Below, one piece after another: positions 24,963 to 33,573 of a DNA stretch of 64,000 nt; position 1 is the first letter of the stretch, and each line of letters begins with the position of its first letter. The DNA comes from SMBSF63 sp034003545 (GTDB taxonomy: Bacteria > Chloroflexota > Anaerolineae > Anaerolineales > Anaerolineaceae). Both the position numbers and the translations under genes were made by a program. Under the pieces are notes generated by a model that saw only the letters and a list, made by a program, of their open reading frames with translations, had not been told where the DNA came from and made no database searches. Location: assembly GCA_964447155.1 (NCBI GenBank), contig CAYURM010000001.1, positions 310,001 through 374,000 on the forward strand. The letters run 5' to 3'.

Positions 24963-26018
24963 CTATTGTACCAGATTCTTCTTCAAAGAATCAATTGCTT
25001 CTACTGGCGTAGGATCAACTTCATACGTCATCGCCAGATAATAGGCCAGATAATCGCCGAAGTGCAGCGTTGTCCACATCTGGCTGAGCGCATCATCTCC
25101 CGCCGCCTGGAATGCCAGCGATTGCAGCCCGGCATCCTCAAACACCTTGCGCGTCAGCTTCAGGCGTAGTTTATTGCGCTCATGGTCCGAAGCAGACCCC
25201 AGAAAAACCATCCGCATCTGCGGCAGCAAGGCTTTCGGGTGAAACACACCCGCCAAAGTATTGTGATCGGTCTCGGGCAAATACTCAAACTGCGCCCAGG
25301 CTTTCGCCACTTCACTGATCTGCCCTTTCCAACGGCGGGCCACCGGACTAAGCATCCCGCTGGCAAACACCGACACCCACTTCCCTGCCAGGGTTTCAGC
25401 CATCTGCTTGGCGGGGTTTTCGGCCACAGGCACGTCCGCGGCCAGGACAGCTTGCCGGGCTTTCATCGCCGCCACCGCCGCAGCCAGCTCTTCAGCAGGA
25501 TCAGGGATCACTCTCAGGCGGTTCATCATTGCCAGCAGCAAACCAAACGAGAATCCTACCGCGGCGCGTGGCTGGCCGTCGTGTTCAAACTGCCACCATG
25601 CCGCTCTGGTCCCCTGCGCTGCTTTTGCCAGCTTGCCGCCGCGGGTCACCGCCACTACCTGGCAGCCGTTCTCCAGCGCACGCCCAAACGCCGAGAGGGT
25701 CTCCTCAGTATTGCCGGAATGCGAAGAAGCGATCACCAGCGTCTCCGGCCCTTTGGCCCAGGCAGGCAGATCATAATCACGGTGCACAGTCAACGGCAGA
25801 GAAGCCCGCCCTTCCATATACCCGGCCAGCAAATCACTGCCAATGGCTGATCCACCCATCCCGGCCACAATGATATATTTCAAGCCAGTAAATTCGGGTA
25901 ATGGCTGCTGCATCCCCAGTGCAAAAGCGTCTGCCAGCTGCTCAGGCAGCCCTTCAATGGCTGCATACATATTGCTGACATCTAACGCATCAAATTTTTT
26001 ATACTCATTCAAATTCAT
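24963..26018 (-). CDS. Bifunctional phosphoglucose/phosphomannose isomerase
   Basis: 351 aa, the usual length of the PGI/PMI family, which interconverts fructose-6-phosphate with glucose-6-phosphate and mannose-6-phosphate. Two SIS folds are visible; the first has the loop IIVAGMGGSAIGSDL (~49-63) and the phosphate-binding SSHSGNTEE (~98-106), the second ends with the typical LHFGDYLAYYLAMTY and E-A-I-D-S-L-K. A strong AGGAGG precedes ATG 26018. It lies 24 bp downstream of an NBR1-domain lipoprotein gene and 62 bp upstream of the ACP gene, so it may share a transcript with both. Confidence 0.9.
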   Translation of the reverse strand: MNLNEYKKFDALDVSNMYAAIEGLPEQLADAFALGMQQPLPEFTGLKYIIVAGMGGSAIGSDLLAGYMEGRASLPLTVHRDYDLPAWAKGPETLVIASSHSGNTEETLSAFGRALENGCQVVAVTRGGKLAKAAQGTRAAWWQFEHDGQPRAAVGFSFGLLLAMMNRLRVIPDPAEELAAAVAAMKARQAVLAADVPVAENPAKQMAETLAGKWVSVFASGMLSPVARRWKGQISEVAKAWAQFEYLPETDHNTLAGVFHPKALLPQMRMVFLGSASDHERNKLRLKLTRKVFEDAGLQSLAFQAAGDDALSQMWTTLHFGDYLAYYLAMTYEVDPTPVEAIDSLKKNLVQ

Positions 26019-26042
26019 TTTTTCCTCCTGAAACGAAAATTT

Positions 26043-27026
26043 CTACGGGATAAACCAGGTCACGAAAGCGACATCCGGGTAGTCAGCGTCATTTGCTGTG
26101 GACTTCACCCATAAATACCCCGGCAGTCCCTGGCTGCTCTGATAACAGATAAACACATCGGCTGTCAAATCTTCCAACACAATCGTATCCCCCGATAACG
26201 GGGTCTGAATACAGTCGTTTTGCGCCGGCGGCATGCCGGCATCCCCACCCGTCAATCCCATCTTCACATCACCCAGTGGCAGCACAGTGACCTGGCCGTC
26301 TTCAAATCCCAGGGAAACATCACTATCGTCGCCCATGTCCATACCGCCGCTGTCGAAATCGAGAGCGATTTCTTCTGCGACGCCCACCTCACCTTGTTGA
26401 TAGATCATCGCAATGGGCGTATGGGTGGGGGCCGGATTCGCCGTAGGCGTTGACCCGTCATACACATGAATGCGCACCCAGAAGGGAGCATTGCCCTGCG
26501 GCCCCAGGCCAAACAGCTCACCTTCAGCATTCCGCATTTTCCAGTTGCTCTGATACAAACCATTCTGCTGCGGAGCCGCCATCGCTACCGACAAATCCAC
26601 GCTCTCGCCCGGATGCACGGGCACATCCAGATATAAAATCCGGGCCGATCCCATTGGTTCCCCCGAAAACCAGAGAATGGCATAATCTTCCGACCAGGCG
26701 CAATTCCCCGCATTCACCAGCCGCCATATCTTGGTAAATTCTTCACCTGGTCGAAAAACCGTCCCGTCTGGAACAGTCACGTCAATCGGAAGTCCCGGCG
26801 CTGCCCGGTCGCAAATACCACCCGATTCTGTCTGCATCACGGGAACATTTGCCGCTGCCCCGGGTGAGGCAGTCGCCGTACTGTGCATGGGAACAGAGGC
26901 ATCAACATCTGGCGGCCCAGGCGGCATATACCCGGGAAACGTACATCCCGTCAGGATCATACACGCCCACACAATCCACACAACCTGGAAGCATTTCTTC
27001 CAGTTCAAATTCTTCCCGCCAGTCAC
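26043..27026 (-). CDS. Lipoprotein with NBR1-type Ig-like domain
   Basis: 327 aa from a GTG start at 27026. A basic N-terminus, a hydrophobic stretch and the lipobox LTGC (~25-28) indicate a lipoprotein. An acidic/Ser-Thr linker precedes an NBR1 (next to BRCA1) Ig-like domain at ~75-200, recognised by VPDGTVFRPGEEFTKIWRL followed by N-x-G-x-C-x-W (NAGNCAW), and ending with PFWVRIHV. These domains are common in Chloroflexota surface lipoproteins and probably mediate protein or glycan contacts. The C-terminal ~110 residues are not recognised. It lies 13 bp after a small ORF and 24 bp before the PGI/PMI gene. Confidence 0.82.
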   Translation of the reverse strand: MTGGKNLNWKKCFQVVWIVWACMILTGCTFPGYMPPGPPDVDASVPMHSTATASPGAAANVPVMQTESGGICDRAAPGLPIDVTVPDGTVFRPGEEFTKIWRLVNAGNCAWSEDYAILWFSGEPMGSARILYLDVPVHPGESVDLSVAMAAPQQNGLYQSNWKMRNAEGELFGLGPQGNAPFWVRIHVYDGSTPTANPAPTHTPIAMIYQQGEVGVAEEIALDFDSGGMDMGDDSDVSLGFEDGQVTVLPLGDVKMGLTGGDAGMPPAQNDCIQTPLSGDTIVLEDLTADVFICYQSSQGLPGYLWVKSTANDADYPDVAFVTWFIP

Positions 27027-27039
27027 AAAGCTGTCCCGG

Positions 27040-27339
27040 TCAGTCCCGCGGCAAGAGATGAACCATCTCCAGAAATTCGGCCCATTCTTCTCCCGAAAAT
27101 TGAATGATCAAATTGCTGTACTCCACATCATACGTCATATTCTTCTCATCGCCAGGGCCTTCTGCGTTGTTGACCAGCTGCAAGAATTCATCCCATTCTT
27201 CCTGAAAGAAATGCAGGGTCACATTGTTCAATTCCAGATGATACGTTGTTTCCTCATCCGGTTCGTCGGCCTTCCAGGCCAGGAATTGTTCGGTTTCAGC
27301 AAGTACTTCCGTCTTTGGTTCAGGCATGTTTGCCATCAT
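27040..27339 (-). CDS. Small protein with an internal duplication, unknown function
   Basis: I choose ATG 27339 (99 aa; 27336 is equally possible) because AAGGAT lies at the right distance; the frame extends further upstream only within the preceding gene. Two copies of one unit are visible: YHLELNNVTLHFFQEEWDEF and YDVEYSNLIIQFSGEEWAEF, each followed by a short helix with L-x-x-V/M. No family is recognised. The start overlaps the end of the AI-2E permease gene by 20 bases, so translation is probably coupled. Cytoplasmic by lack of signal. Confidence 0.65.
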   Translation of the reverse strand: MMANMPEPKTEVLAETEQFLAWKADEPDEETTYHLELNNVTLHFFQEEWDEFLQLVNNAEGPGDEKNMTYDVEYSNLIIQFSGEEWAEFLEMVHLLPRD

Positions 27340-28618
27340 CTTTATCCTTTTTTGATAAGCTTTTACGGTTCGCAAACCAATCACGGACCCTCTCCCACAA
27401 TTTTATCCCCCAATCTTTGATCTTGTCCCACAGTTTTCTTGTCAACTTGGTCACGGCCGGAGGTTTGAGACTGCGGTCTCCTTTCAACGATTCCCAAGGG
27501 TCCATATCGAACAATTTGTGCAGGGCAAACGTTGCCAGCAGCTTAACTGTCGCCAGCACAGGCCCGGCCAGAACCAGTCCGATAAATCCCAGCCAGGTCG
27601 TTCCAATGATGATCCCCACCAGCAGCATGGCGGGATGCACCCGCAGCGCATTCCCCATCACCCGCGGCGTGATCATTGAATCAATCACAGGATCCATTAA
27701 CATGCTGACGCCAATCACGACCAGGGCATAAGGGAAAGGCTGCAAACCAAACCCGCTTGAGGTTTGTAGCAGCGCGACCACAAAATATACGAACCAGGTC
27801 ACTGCCGTACCCACCCAGGGGATAAAACGCGCAAACCCGGCCATCACAGCCAGCCCCAGGGCAAACCGCACCCCGAGGATATTCAGCAAAACGAAATAAA
27901 TAACGAAAGTGATCGATACCATCGTAAGCTGTCCGCGCAGAAAGCCATGCCAGATGCGCTTCATTTCCAGTCCGATTTGTTGAAGATCATATTCATAGCC
28001 AGGGAGATGCAGTGAAAACAGTTGGTAAGGGCGCCCCCGGTTCTCCAGCAGGATGAAATAAGCCAGCATAATCACCAGAAACAGGGCAGTCACCAGCGAA
28101 GCTGCGCCGCTGGCAATGCTGGTCACGATGCTTCCTACCTGTGAAAACAACGGTTGAATGGACGAAACAATCTGCTGACCAACCGTATCCAGGTTCAGGT
28201 TCAAATTGCTGAGCGGGTATTCAAAAGGCCCGACTACAATCACTTGCTCATTGAGATTTTCCAGCATTTCAGGCAAATCATTCAGCCTGTTTTGCAAAAA
28301 ATTAAGCAAGCCCTTGGATTGATCCACCAAAGCAATGCCGCCCCAGGTGAGCAGCCCCAGCAGGATAAGCACCACCACCAGCAGCACCACGGCCACCGCC
28401 AGCCCCCACGGCAGCCGTATCTTCTTTACCAGCCAACACGCCGCCGGATAAAGCAGATACGAGAGGAGGAAAGCCAGCAGCAGAGGACCGACAAGTGCTC
28501 TGAAACGCACCAAAAAGAAGCCGACCACTCCAAAAAAGATAAAGGCGACCATAGCCTTGGTGGAACCGCCCCATTTCGGTGAGTGCCCGGTATCCTTTTT
28601 TATATCAGGTGTATTCAT
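27320..28618 (-). CDS. AI-2E family permease, copy 2
   Basis: 432 aa from ATG 28618. The gene starts inside the stop of copy 1 with an ATGA overlap, which decides the start. About eight membrane helices and the family's hallmark segments are visible, including LAFLLSYLLYPAACWLVKK near the N-terminus and VMGNALRVHPAMLLVGIIIG near the C-terminus. The family contains putative exporters (autoinducer-2 or small solutes) and sodium/proton antiporters; substrate unknown. The C-terminal tail (~60 residues, Lys/Trp/Asp-rich, KLWDKIKDWGIKLWERVRDW) is cytoplasmic and amphipathic. Confidence 0.85.
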   Translation of the reverse strand: MNTPDIKKDTGHSPKWGGSTKAMVAFIFFGVVGFFLVRFRALVGPLLLAFLLSYLLYPAACWLVKKIRLPWGLAVAVVLLVVVLILLGLLTWGGIALVDQSKGLLNFLQNRLNDLPEMLENLNEQVIVVGPFEYPLSNLNLNLDTVGQQIVSSIQPLFSQVGSIVTSIASGAASLVTALFLVIMLAYFILLENRGRPYQLFSLHLPGYEYDLQQIGLEMKRIWHGFLRGQLTMVSITFVIYFVLLNILGVRFALGLAVMAGFARFIPWVGTAVTWFVYFVVALLQTSSGFGLQPFPYALVVIGVSMLMDPVIDSMITPRVMGNALRVHPAMLLVGIIIGTTWLGFIGLVLAGPVLATVKLLATFALHKLFDMDPWESLKGDRSLKPPAVTKLTRKLWDKIKDWGIKLWERVRDWFANRKSLSKKDKDDGKHA

Positions 28619-29892
28619 TCTTCTTTCTTCTTCCACAAAAAATCAACGATCCGCTGCCAGCTAAACCCTTTGCCATTCTCAAATTGCTGGAGAAGCGATT
28701 CTTTTTTCTCCTCCGTTTTATCCACTTCCTGCCAGGGATCCAGATCAAATGACTTGCGCAACGCATAATTGGCAGCCAGCATCAGTGTCGCCAGCACGGG
28801 TGCCGCCAGCATGATCCCGATGAACCCCAGCAAGCTGGCGCCAACATAGGCGCCAATCAATAAAGCAGCTGGATGGACGTGAAGCGCACTGCCCATCAAC
28901 TTCGGGGTGATCATCTGATCAATCAGGGTATCAAACACCAGTCCTGCAGCCACCACCAAAACAGCATACCAGAATGGCGTCAGCCCAAAGGCAGGCGTCA
29001 CTGTAAAGATCGAAACGGTGAAAAGCACTACCCATAAAATGGCCGGGCCAATATAGGGCAGAAACCGTGCCAAACCGGCCAGCAGCGCCAGTTCCAATGC
29101 ATAGGGCAATCCCAGAATGCTCAATACAAGGGTGTAAATCAGGATCGTAATCAGGATCAAAGTCAACTGTCCTCGCAAAAAAGCATCCCACACGCGGCTC
29201 AGTTCTTTGCCCATGCGCTCAATGTCATATTGATAGCGGGGAATGTTGAATTTGACAATCTGCGAAGCAACCCCGTTGGATTCCGACAGCATAAAGAATG
29301 AGACCAGCAATACCAGAACGAGATTGGCAATCAATCCAGCCGCCCCCGTGGCGATTGTCCCAACCAATGAACCGGCGCTGGCAAGCAGCGCGGAAAGTGA
29401 AACGAACACCTCATCCACAACCTGGTCGACCTGGACATCCAGTTCCTGGAAATCCAGAAGATATGGGCCAATCTGGTAGCTTGTCCGTCCAATATCCGTC
29501 AAAAAATCGGGCAGGTACTGCATCTGTTCTTCCAAAAAACCAAACAGATTAATCGATTGATCTACCAGGGTAACCCCCCCCCACACCACCAAACCAATCA
29601 CAATCACCAACAACAAAAGATATAAAATACCAACAGATAACCGCCAGGGCAAATGCGTCTTTTTGTGGAACCAATCTGCTACCGGATATAACAAATATAC
29701 CATCACAAATGCCAGCAGCAAGGGCCCCCAGATGTTGCGGAAAAATACCAGCAGTCCTGCGATGATCACCACAAAAGAGGCCGCCACGACCAGCTTGGTC
29801 GAAGAATTCCACCGCGGTGAGGCAGGCGTTTCCTTCTTATTCTTTAGTTTTTTTGAACCGGTCTGTTCTGTCACGTGCTTCTTCCTTCGCAT
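28615..29892 (-). CDS. AI-2E family permease, copy 1
   Basis: 425 aa with the same architecture as the next gene: LAFVMVYLLYPVADWFHKK, about eight helices, and LMGSALHVHPAALLIGAYVG. The two are clear paralogues and probably came from a tandem duplication; they may form a heteromer. Start uncertain: ATG 29892, or GTG 29874, which has a better spaced AAGGAAG. The C-terminal tail is charged (EVDKTEEKKESLLQQFENG). It heads a minus-strand series: permease, permease, small duplicated protein, NBR1 lipoprotein, PGI/PMI. Confidence 0.85.
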   Translation of the reverse strand: MRRKKHVTEQTGSKKLKNKKETPASPRWNSSTKLVVAASFVVIIAGLLVFFRNIWGPLLLAFVMVYLLYPVADWFHKKTHLPWRLSVGILYLLLLVIVIGLVVWGGVTLVDQSINLFGFLEEQMQYLPDFLTDIGRTSYQIGPYLLDFQELDVQVDQVVDEVFVSLSALLASAGSLVGTIATGAAGLIANLVLVLLVSFFMLSESNGVASQIVKFNIPRYQYDIERMGKELSRVWDAFLRGQLTLILITILIYTLVLSILGLPYALELALLAGLARFLPYIGPAILWVVLFTVSIFTVTPAFGLTPFWYAVLVVAAGLVFDTLIDQMITPKLMGSALHVHPAALLIGAYVGASLLGFIGIMLAAPVLATLMLAANYALRKSFDLDPWQEVDKTEEKKESLLQQFENGKGFSWQRIVDFLWKKKEE

Positions 29893-30081
29893 TCATCCAA
29901 TTGTTGAAGATATCTTCCATTTGATTTTATCTCAAAACACATCTAAATTGATTCTATTCAACAATCCCGTTTTCAACATCCCGGCGAAAAGTCGCGCTGA
30001 ACTGTGATGAAAATTTTTCTAAAAAACATTCCTTCCAAGTTTCCCTGGAAGGAATGCAAACCACCGTGGAAAAATGGCGCG

Positions 30082-30687
30082 CTATGGACAAAGACCCGGC
30101 GAGACCATATTGAATGCCCAGCCAAACCAGTCACACCAGGCAGCATTCACATCAATATAAATCAATACCGCCACACACACACATAACAACAGCAAAGCTG
30201 CCACAATGATCCCAATCAGGATCGGTTTGCGTTTCTTCTTCGCCGTGCCGGATGTTGGCTGTGCCGGAACCTGACCGGCATAGGCCGGCGTCTGTGGTGG
30301 GGGCGGAGGCACAGCTGCCGGCGGCGGTGCAGGAACCGGTGCTGGCTTGCGCGGAGCAGCCACAGTAGCTGCCTCATCGGCAGACTGCAGCGCCTCAAAC
30401 AACAGGCTGATGCTTTCACCGAACATGATCAGTTCGCCAGGGCGCAGCACATACGGCCCCATCAAACGCTGTCCGTTTACCGATGTCCCATTGGTGGAGC
30501 CTAAATCCTCAATGATATAGTTCCCGCCCTGCAGGAAAATTCGTGCATGCCGGCGTGACGCCTCTGAGTCATTAATGACAATATCATTACTCAAATCACG
30601 TCCCAGGGTGGTCTCTACTTTTTCCAACAGGAAAGTCTTGCCCACTGTTGGACCCGAACGCATGACCAGACGATAGGTTGGTGCCAT
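30082..30687 (-). CDS. FHA-domain membrane protein
   Basis: 201 aa from ATG 30687, chosen because AGGAGG lies just upstream. Residues ~8-100 are an FHA phosphothreonine-binding domain with all hallmark residues: GR in TTLGRDLSND, S-R-x-H as ASRRHARI, and the STNGTSVNG turn. A Pro/Ala-rich linker (~110-150) leads to a basic patch KKKRKP and one C-terminal membrane helix (~160-182), followed by a short outside tail with two cysteines. The FHA domain thus faces the cytoplasm and could bind partners phosphorylated by a Ser/Thr kinase. No such kinase lies nearby. Confidence 0.87.
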   Translation of the reverse strand: MAPTYRLVMRSGPTVGKTFLLEKVETTLGRDLSNDIVINDSEASRRHARIFLQGGNYIIEDLGSTNGTSVNGQRLMGPYVLRPGELIMFGESISLLFEALQSADEAATVAAPRKPAPVPAPPPAAVPPPPPQTPAYAGQVPAQPTSGTAKKKRKPILIGIIVAALLLLCVCVAVLIYIDVNAAWCDWFGWAFNMVSPGLCP

Positions 30688-30839
30688 AAGTCCTCCTTTT
30701 TCTAGCAAATATACACTAACAGTTTAACGGTTTTACAGGTGCATGTCAACCAGAACTTCACCAGAATTTTATCCGACTCTTCTATCTCTCTCTCAACTTC
30801 TGGTAGAATTCGGCGTACAACCCTCATTTAGGAGAAAAT

Positions 30840-31034
30840 GTGACCATCACCATCATCCTGCACAAGCAGGAGTTCACCCTCGAAAAAGAGACCTCCGTCA
30901 TGCGCGCCATGGAACTGCTGGAAGTATCTCCCGAAGCGCACCTGGCCGTGCGCGATGGTAAACTGCTCACCGAAGATGAACGCCTCTACCAGGGCGATCT
31001 CGTCCAGTTCATTTCGGTCATCTCGGGAGGCTGA
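30840..31034 (+). CDS. ttuB: Ubiquitin-like sulfur carrier protein (TtuB/ThiS/MoaD-like)
   Basis: 64 aa with a beta-grasp pattern and the C-terminal Gly-Gly (SVISGG) that is adenylated and thiocarboxylated in this family. The start must be GTG 30840, as the preceding ATG runs into TGA at once; AGGAG lies upstream. It is followed after three bases by a TtuA-like thiolase gene, so it is most likely the sulfur donor for tRNA 2-thiolation. ThiS or MoaD roles are less likely because no thiamine or molybdopterin genes are near. The codons of the terminal Gly-Gly (GGAGGC) also form the ribosome binding site of the next gene. Confidence 0.85.
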   Translation: MTITIILHKQEFTLEKETSVMRAMELLEVSPEAHLAVRDGKLLTEDERLYQGDLVQFISVISGG

Positions 31035-31037
31035 GCG

Positions 31038-31961
31038 ATGAACTGTAAAAAATGCGGTCAACGAGCCGCCATCAAGATGCCGCAGCATAACATGGCCCTG
31101 TGCCGCGAGCATTTCCTCGAATGGATTCCCTTACACACCCAGCGTACCATTGAAAAATACCGCATGTTCACGCGCGAGGAAAAAATCCTCGTCGCCGTTT
31201 CTGGCGGCAAAGACTCACTGGCGCTGTGGGATGTGCTCCAGCGGTTGGGATACCAGGCGGATGGCATCTACATCCACCTCGGCATCACTGACCCGCAAAA
31301 CGAATTGGCCTACTCGGATACATCCTGCACCTTTTCGCGGCAGTTCGCCGAACAGCATGGGCTGAACCTGCATGTTGTCAATGTGAAAGAAACCTACGGG
31401 GAAACCATCAGCGAGATCAACTCTCGCTCTGCACATGGCCGCGCCAAACCCTGCTCCATCTGCGGACTGGTCAAACGCCACATCATGAACCAGTTCGCCC
31501 ACGATGAAGGCTACCCTGTGCTGGCAACCGGCCATAACCTGGATGATGAAGCCGCCGCCCTGTTTGGCAATACCCTCACCTGGACGGTGGATATGCTCAA
31601 GCGCCAATCCCCCCGGCTGCCGGCCATGCCCGGTTTTGCCCGTAAGGCGAAACCTTTTTGCCGCATCTACGAGCGCGAATCAGCAGCCTATGCCCTCATG
31701 CGCAATATCGCCTATATTTATGAAGAATGTCCATTTTCAGGCGGGGCGCGGACAATCCAGTACAAGCAGATGCTCAACCAATTGGAAAAACGCAGCCCGG
31801 GCACGAAGATGAATTTCTATATCCAGTTTCTCAAAGCCCAGTCAGAACTCTTCAACGAAACACAGGCTGCGATTCCCATCGAAGAATATTGCCCCATCTG
31901 CGGCCAGCCCACCCACAGCGGTCAGTTGTGCGCCTTCTGCCGTCTCATGGGAGCAGAATAA
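31038..31961 (+). CDS. ttuA: tRNA 2-thiolation enzyme, TtuA/Ncs6 family
   Basis: 307 aa, close to the ~320 of TtuA. An N-terminal zinc finger (C3, C6, C22, H25) precedes the ATP-pyrophosphatase loop SGGKDS (55-60). The likely [4Fe-4S] ligands are C139 and C142 (PCSICG) and C231 (EECPFSGG), and ATGHNLDDEA is typical. A C-terminal zinc finger (CPICG ... CAFC) closes the protein. In Thermus, TtuA thiolates 5-methyluridine 54 of tRNA using TtuB thiocarboxylate; related Ncs6 acts on U34. Coupling to the Gly-Gly carrier supports the TtuA assignment. The exact tRNA position in this organism is an inference. Confidence 0.88.
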   Translation: MNCKKCGQRAAIKMPQHNMALCREHFLEWIPLHTQRTIEKYRMFTREEKILVAVSGGKDSLALWDVLQRLGYQADGIYIHLGITDPQNELAYSDTSCTFSRQFAEQHGLNLHVVNVKETYGETISEINSRSAHGRAKPCSICGLVKRHIMNQFAHDEGYPVLATGHNLDDEAAALFGNTLTWTVDMLKRQSPRLPAMPGFARKAKPFCRIYERESAAYALMRNIAYIYEECPFSGGARTIQYKQMLNQLEKRSPGTKMNFYIQFLKAQSELFNETQAAIPIEEYCPICGQPTHSGQLCAFCRLMGAE

Positions 31962-32045
31962 AAATAATGCCTTTCGTAGTGGTGCACAATGTTCAATGCT
32001 TTGTTGGCGCATGCTGCCCCACTACGGCATAAGGCTGCTTAACGG

Positions 32046-32072
32046 TCAACAGGGCGCGGCGCGCCCTGTTGA
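32046..32072. terminator. Hairpin between convergent ttuA and glnA
   Basis: A 12-bp perfect stem TCAACAGGGCGC / GCGCCCTGTTGA (32046-32057 with 32061-32072) with a 3-base loop. It probably serves as a shared terminator, though T-tracts are weak. Confidence 0.6.
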
Positions 32073-32109
32073 TCTACCTTCATTCCTGGTTCAGTGTTCT
32101 GTTTTGACT

Positions 32110-33453
32110 TTATGTAGTTTCCAGATACTTGTCAATTTCCCAATCCATCACCTGCATGCGATATTCATCCCACTCAGCTAATTTTGCGCGGCGAAAGGCT
32201 TCGTAAATCTCCTCGCCCAAGGCATCCTTAACTACTTCATCTTTTTCCAATTCGCCTAACGCTTCCTGCAGTGAACTGGGCAGTTGGGTGATCCCCAACT
32301 GGATCTTCTCTTCAAGAGTCAGCTCATACACATTGACATTGTTCAACGGTTTGGGCAGGGCCAGGTCATTCTCGATACCATCGATGGTGGTAGCAATCAT
32401 GACCGCAAAAGCCAGATAGGGATTACTGGAGGGGTCCGGGCAGCGCAGCTCACAGCGCACGGCTGAAGACATCCCCTCGTTATAGCGCGGAATACGGATC
32501 AAAGCAGAGCGATTCAACTGTGCCCAACCCACATATACAGGAGCCTCATACCCGGGGACCAGACGCTTGTAGGAATTTACCGTTGGGGCGATCACAGCAG
32601 ACATTGCGCGAGCATGGTTAAGCTGTCCGCTGATCATCCCGTAAGCCAGACTGGACAGCTTAAATTCATCAGAATCATCAAAGAAGAGATTGTTGCCATC
32701 CGCATCAAAGATAGACTGATGGCAATGCATCCCGGAGCCACTCACCCCAAAAATCGGCTTGGGCATAAAGGAAGCTACCAGACCATGGGCCGCGGCAATC
32801 GCTTTGGCAGTGTACTTCATGGTCAGCACATTATCAGCGGTTTTGAGGGCATTGGCAAAGCGGAAATCGACTTCATGCTGGCCGCGGGCAACCTCATGAT
32901 GTCCCACTTCCACCTCAAGCCCCATCATATCCAATGCCATCATCAATTCACTGCGCACACGCAGCGCTTCGTCATCCGGAGAAAAATCAAAATAACCGCC
33001 AACATCATATGGAACGGGATGAATACCATGCCCGTTGCACTCACCCTTTTTGAAAAGGAAGAATTCCGGCTCCGTACCGATATTATACGTCCAGCCTTTT
33101 TCTTCCAGCCGTTTCACCTGGCGCTTCAATGCACCCCGCGGATCCTTGGCATAGGGTTCCCCGCTGGGAGTATGAATATCGCAGAAAATTCGTGCGCGGC
33201 GCATGTCCGCCTGACTCCACGGCAGCACGGCATAGGTATCGGCGTCGGGGGCAAGGTGCATATCACCTTCCTGCACGCGGGCAAAACCTTCCACAGACGA
33301 GCCATCAAACCAGATCCCATTTTTCATCGCGCTGGCAAGCTGAGAGAGTGGGGCATCCACGCTCTTCACATTCCCGATAATATCCGTGAACTGAAAGGAT
33401 ATGAACTTTACCTTGTCTTTCTCACATCGTTCAAGCAATTCTTTTGTATCCAT
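32110..33453 (-). CDS. glnA: Glutamine synthetase, type I
   Basis: ATP-dependent synthesis of glutamine from glutamate and ammonium in the cytoplasm. I take ATG 33453 (MDTKELLER, 447 aa), which has GGAGGAG upstream; a longer open frame into the leader is not used. Family motifs: FDGSSVEGFARVQEGDMHL near the N-terminus, the metal-site glutamates in GTEPEFFLF and EVGHHEVARGQHEVDF, KPIFGVSGSGMHCHQS, and RCPDPSSNPYLAFAVM. The length fits the GSI-alpha form, which usually lacks adenylylation control. The gene has its own promoter and an unusual 5' leader of ~370 bases holding a glmS-class ribozyme and a terminator-like hairpin, so its control appears to be at the RNA level. Confidence 0.95.
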   Translation of the reverse strand: MDTKELLERCEKDKVKFISFQFTDIIGNVKSVDAPLSQLASAMKNGIWFDGSSVEGFARVQEGDMHLAPDADTYAVLPWSQADMRRARIFCDIHTPSGEPYAKDPRGALKRQVKRLEEKGWTYNIGTEPEFFLFKKGECNGHGIHPVPYDVGGYFDFSPDDEALRVRSELMMALDMMGLEVEVGHHEVARGQHEVDFRFANALKTADNVLTMKYTAKAIAAAHGLVASFMPKPIFGVSGSGMHCHQSIFDADGNNLFFDDSDEFKLSSLAYGMISGQLNHARAMSAVIAPTVNSYKRLVPGYEAPVYVGWAQLNRSALIRIPRYNEGMSSAVRCELRCPDPSSNPYLAFAVMIATTIDGIENDLALPKPLNNVNVYELTLEEKIQLGITQLPSSLQEALGELEKDEVVKDALGEEIYEAFRRAKLAEWDEYRMQVMDWEIDKYLETT

Positions 33454-33481
33454 GCTATTCTCCTCCAAATAAAATAAAAGC

Positions 33482-33498
33482 GTATGCCGGAGGCACAC
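33482..33498 (-). promoter_or_regulatory. Terminator-like hairpin just upstream of the glnA ribosome binding site
   Basis: On the minus strand GTGTGCC (33498-33492), TCC loop, GGCATAC (33488-33482; one G-U pair), then GCTTTTATTTTATTT. It is preceded by seven A residues. It lies after the ribozyme and ~15 bases before the glnA Shine-Dalgarno GGAGGAG, where an attenuator would be placed. Confidence 0.6.
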
Positions 33499-33573
33499 CC
33501 TTTTTTTAAAACACTTCACCGGAATTAAAAACGGGTATCCCTTTCTACATTACATAACAGCAACCATCTCTGT

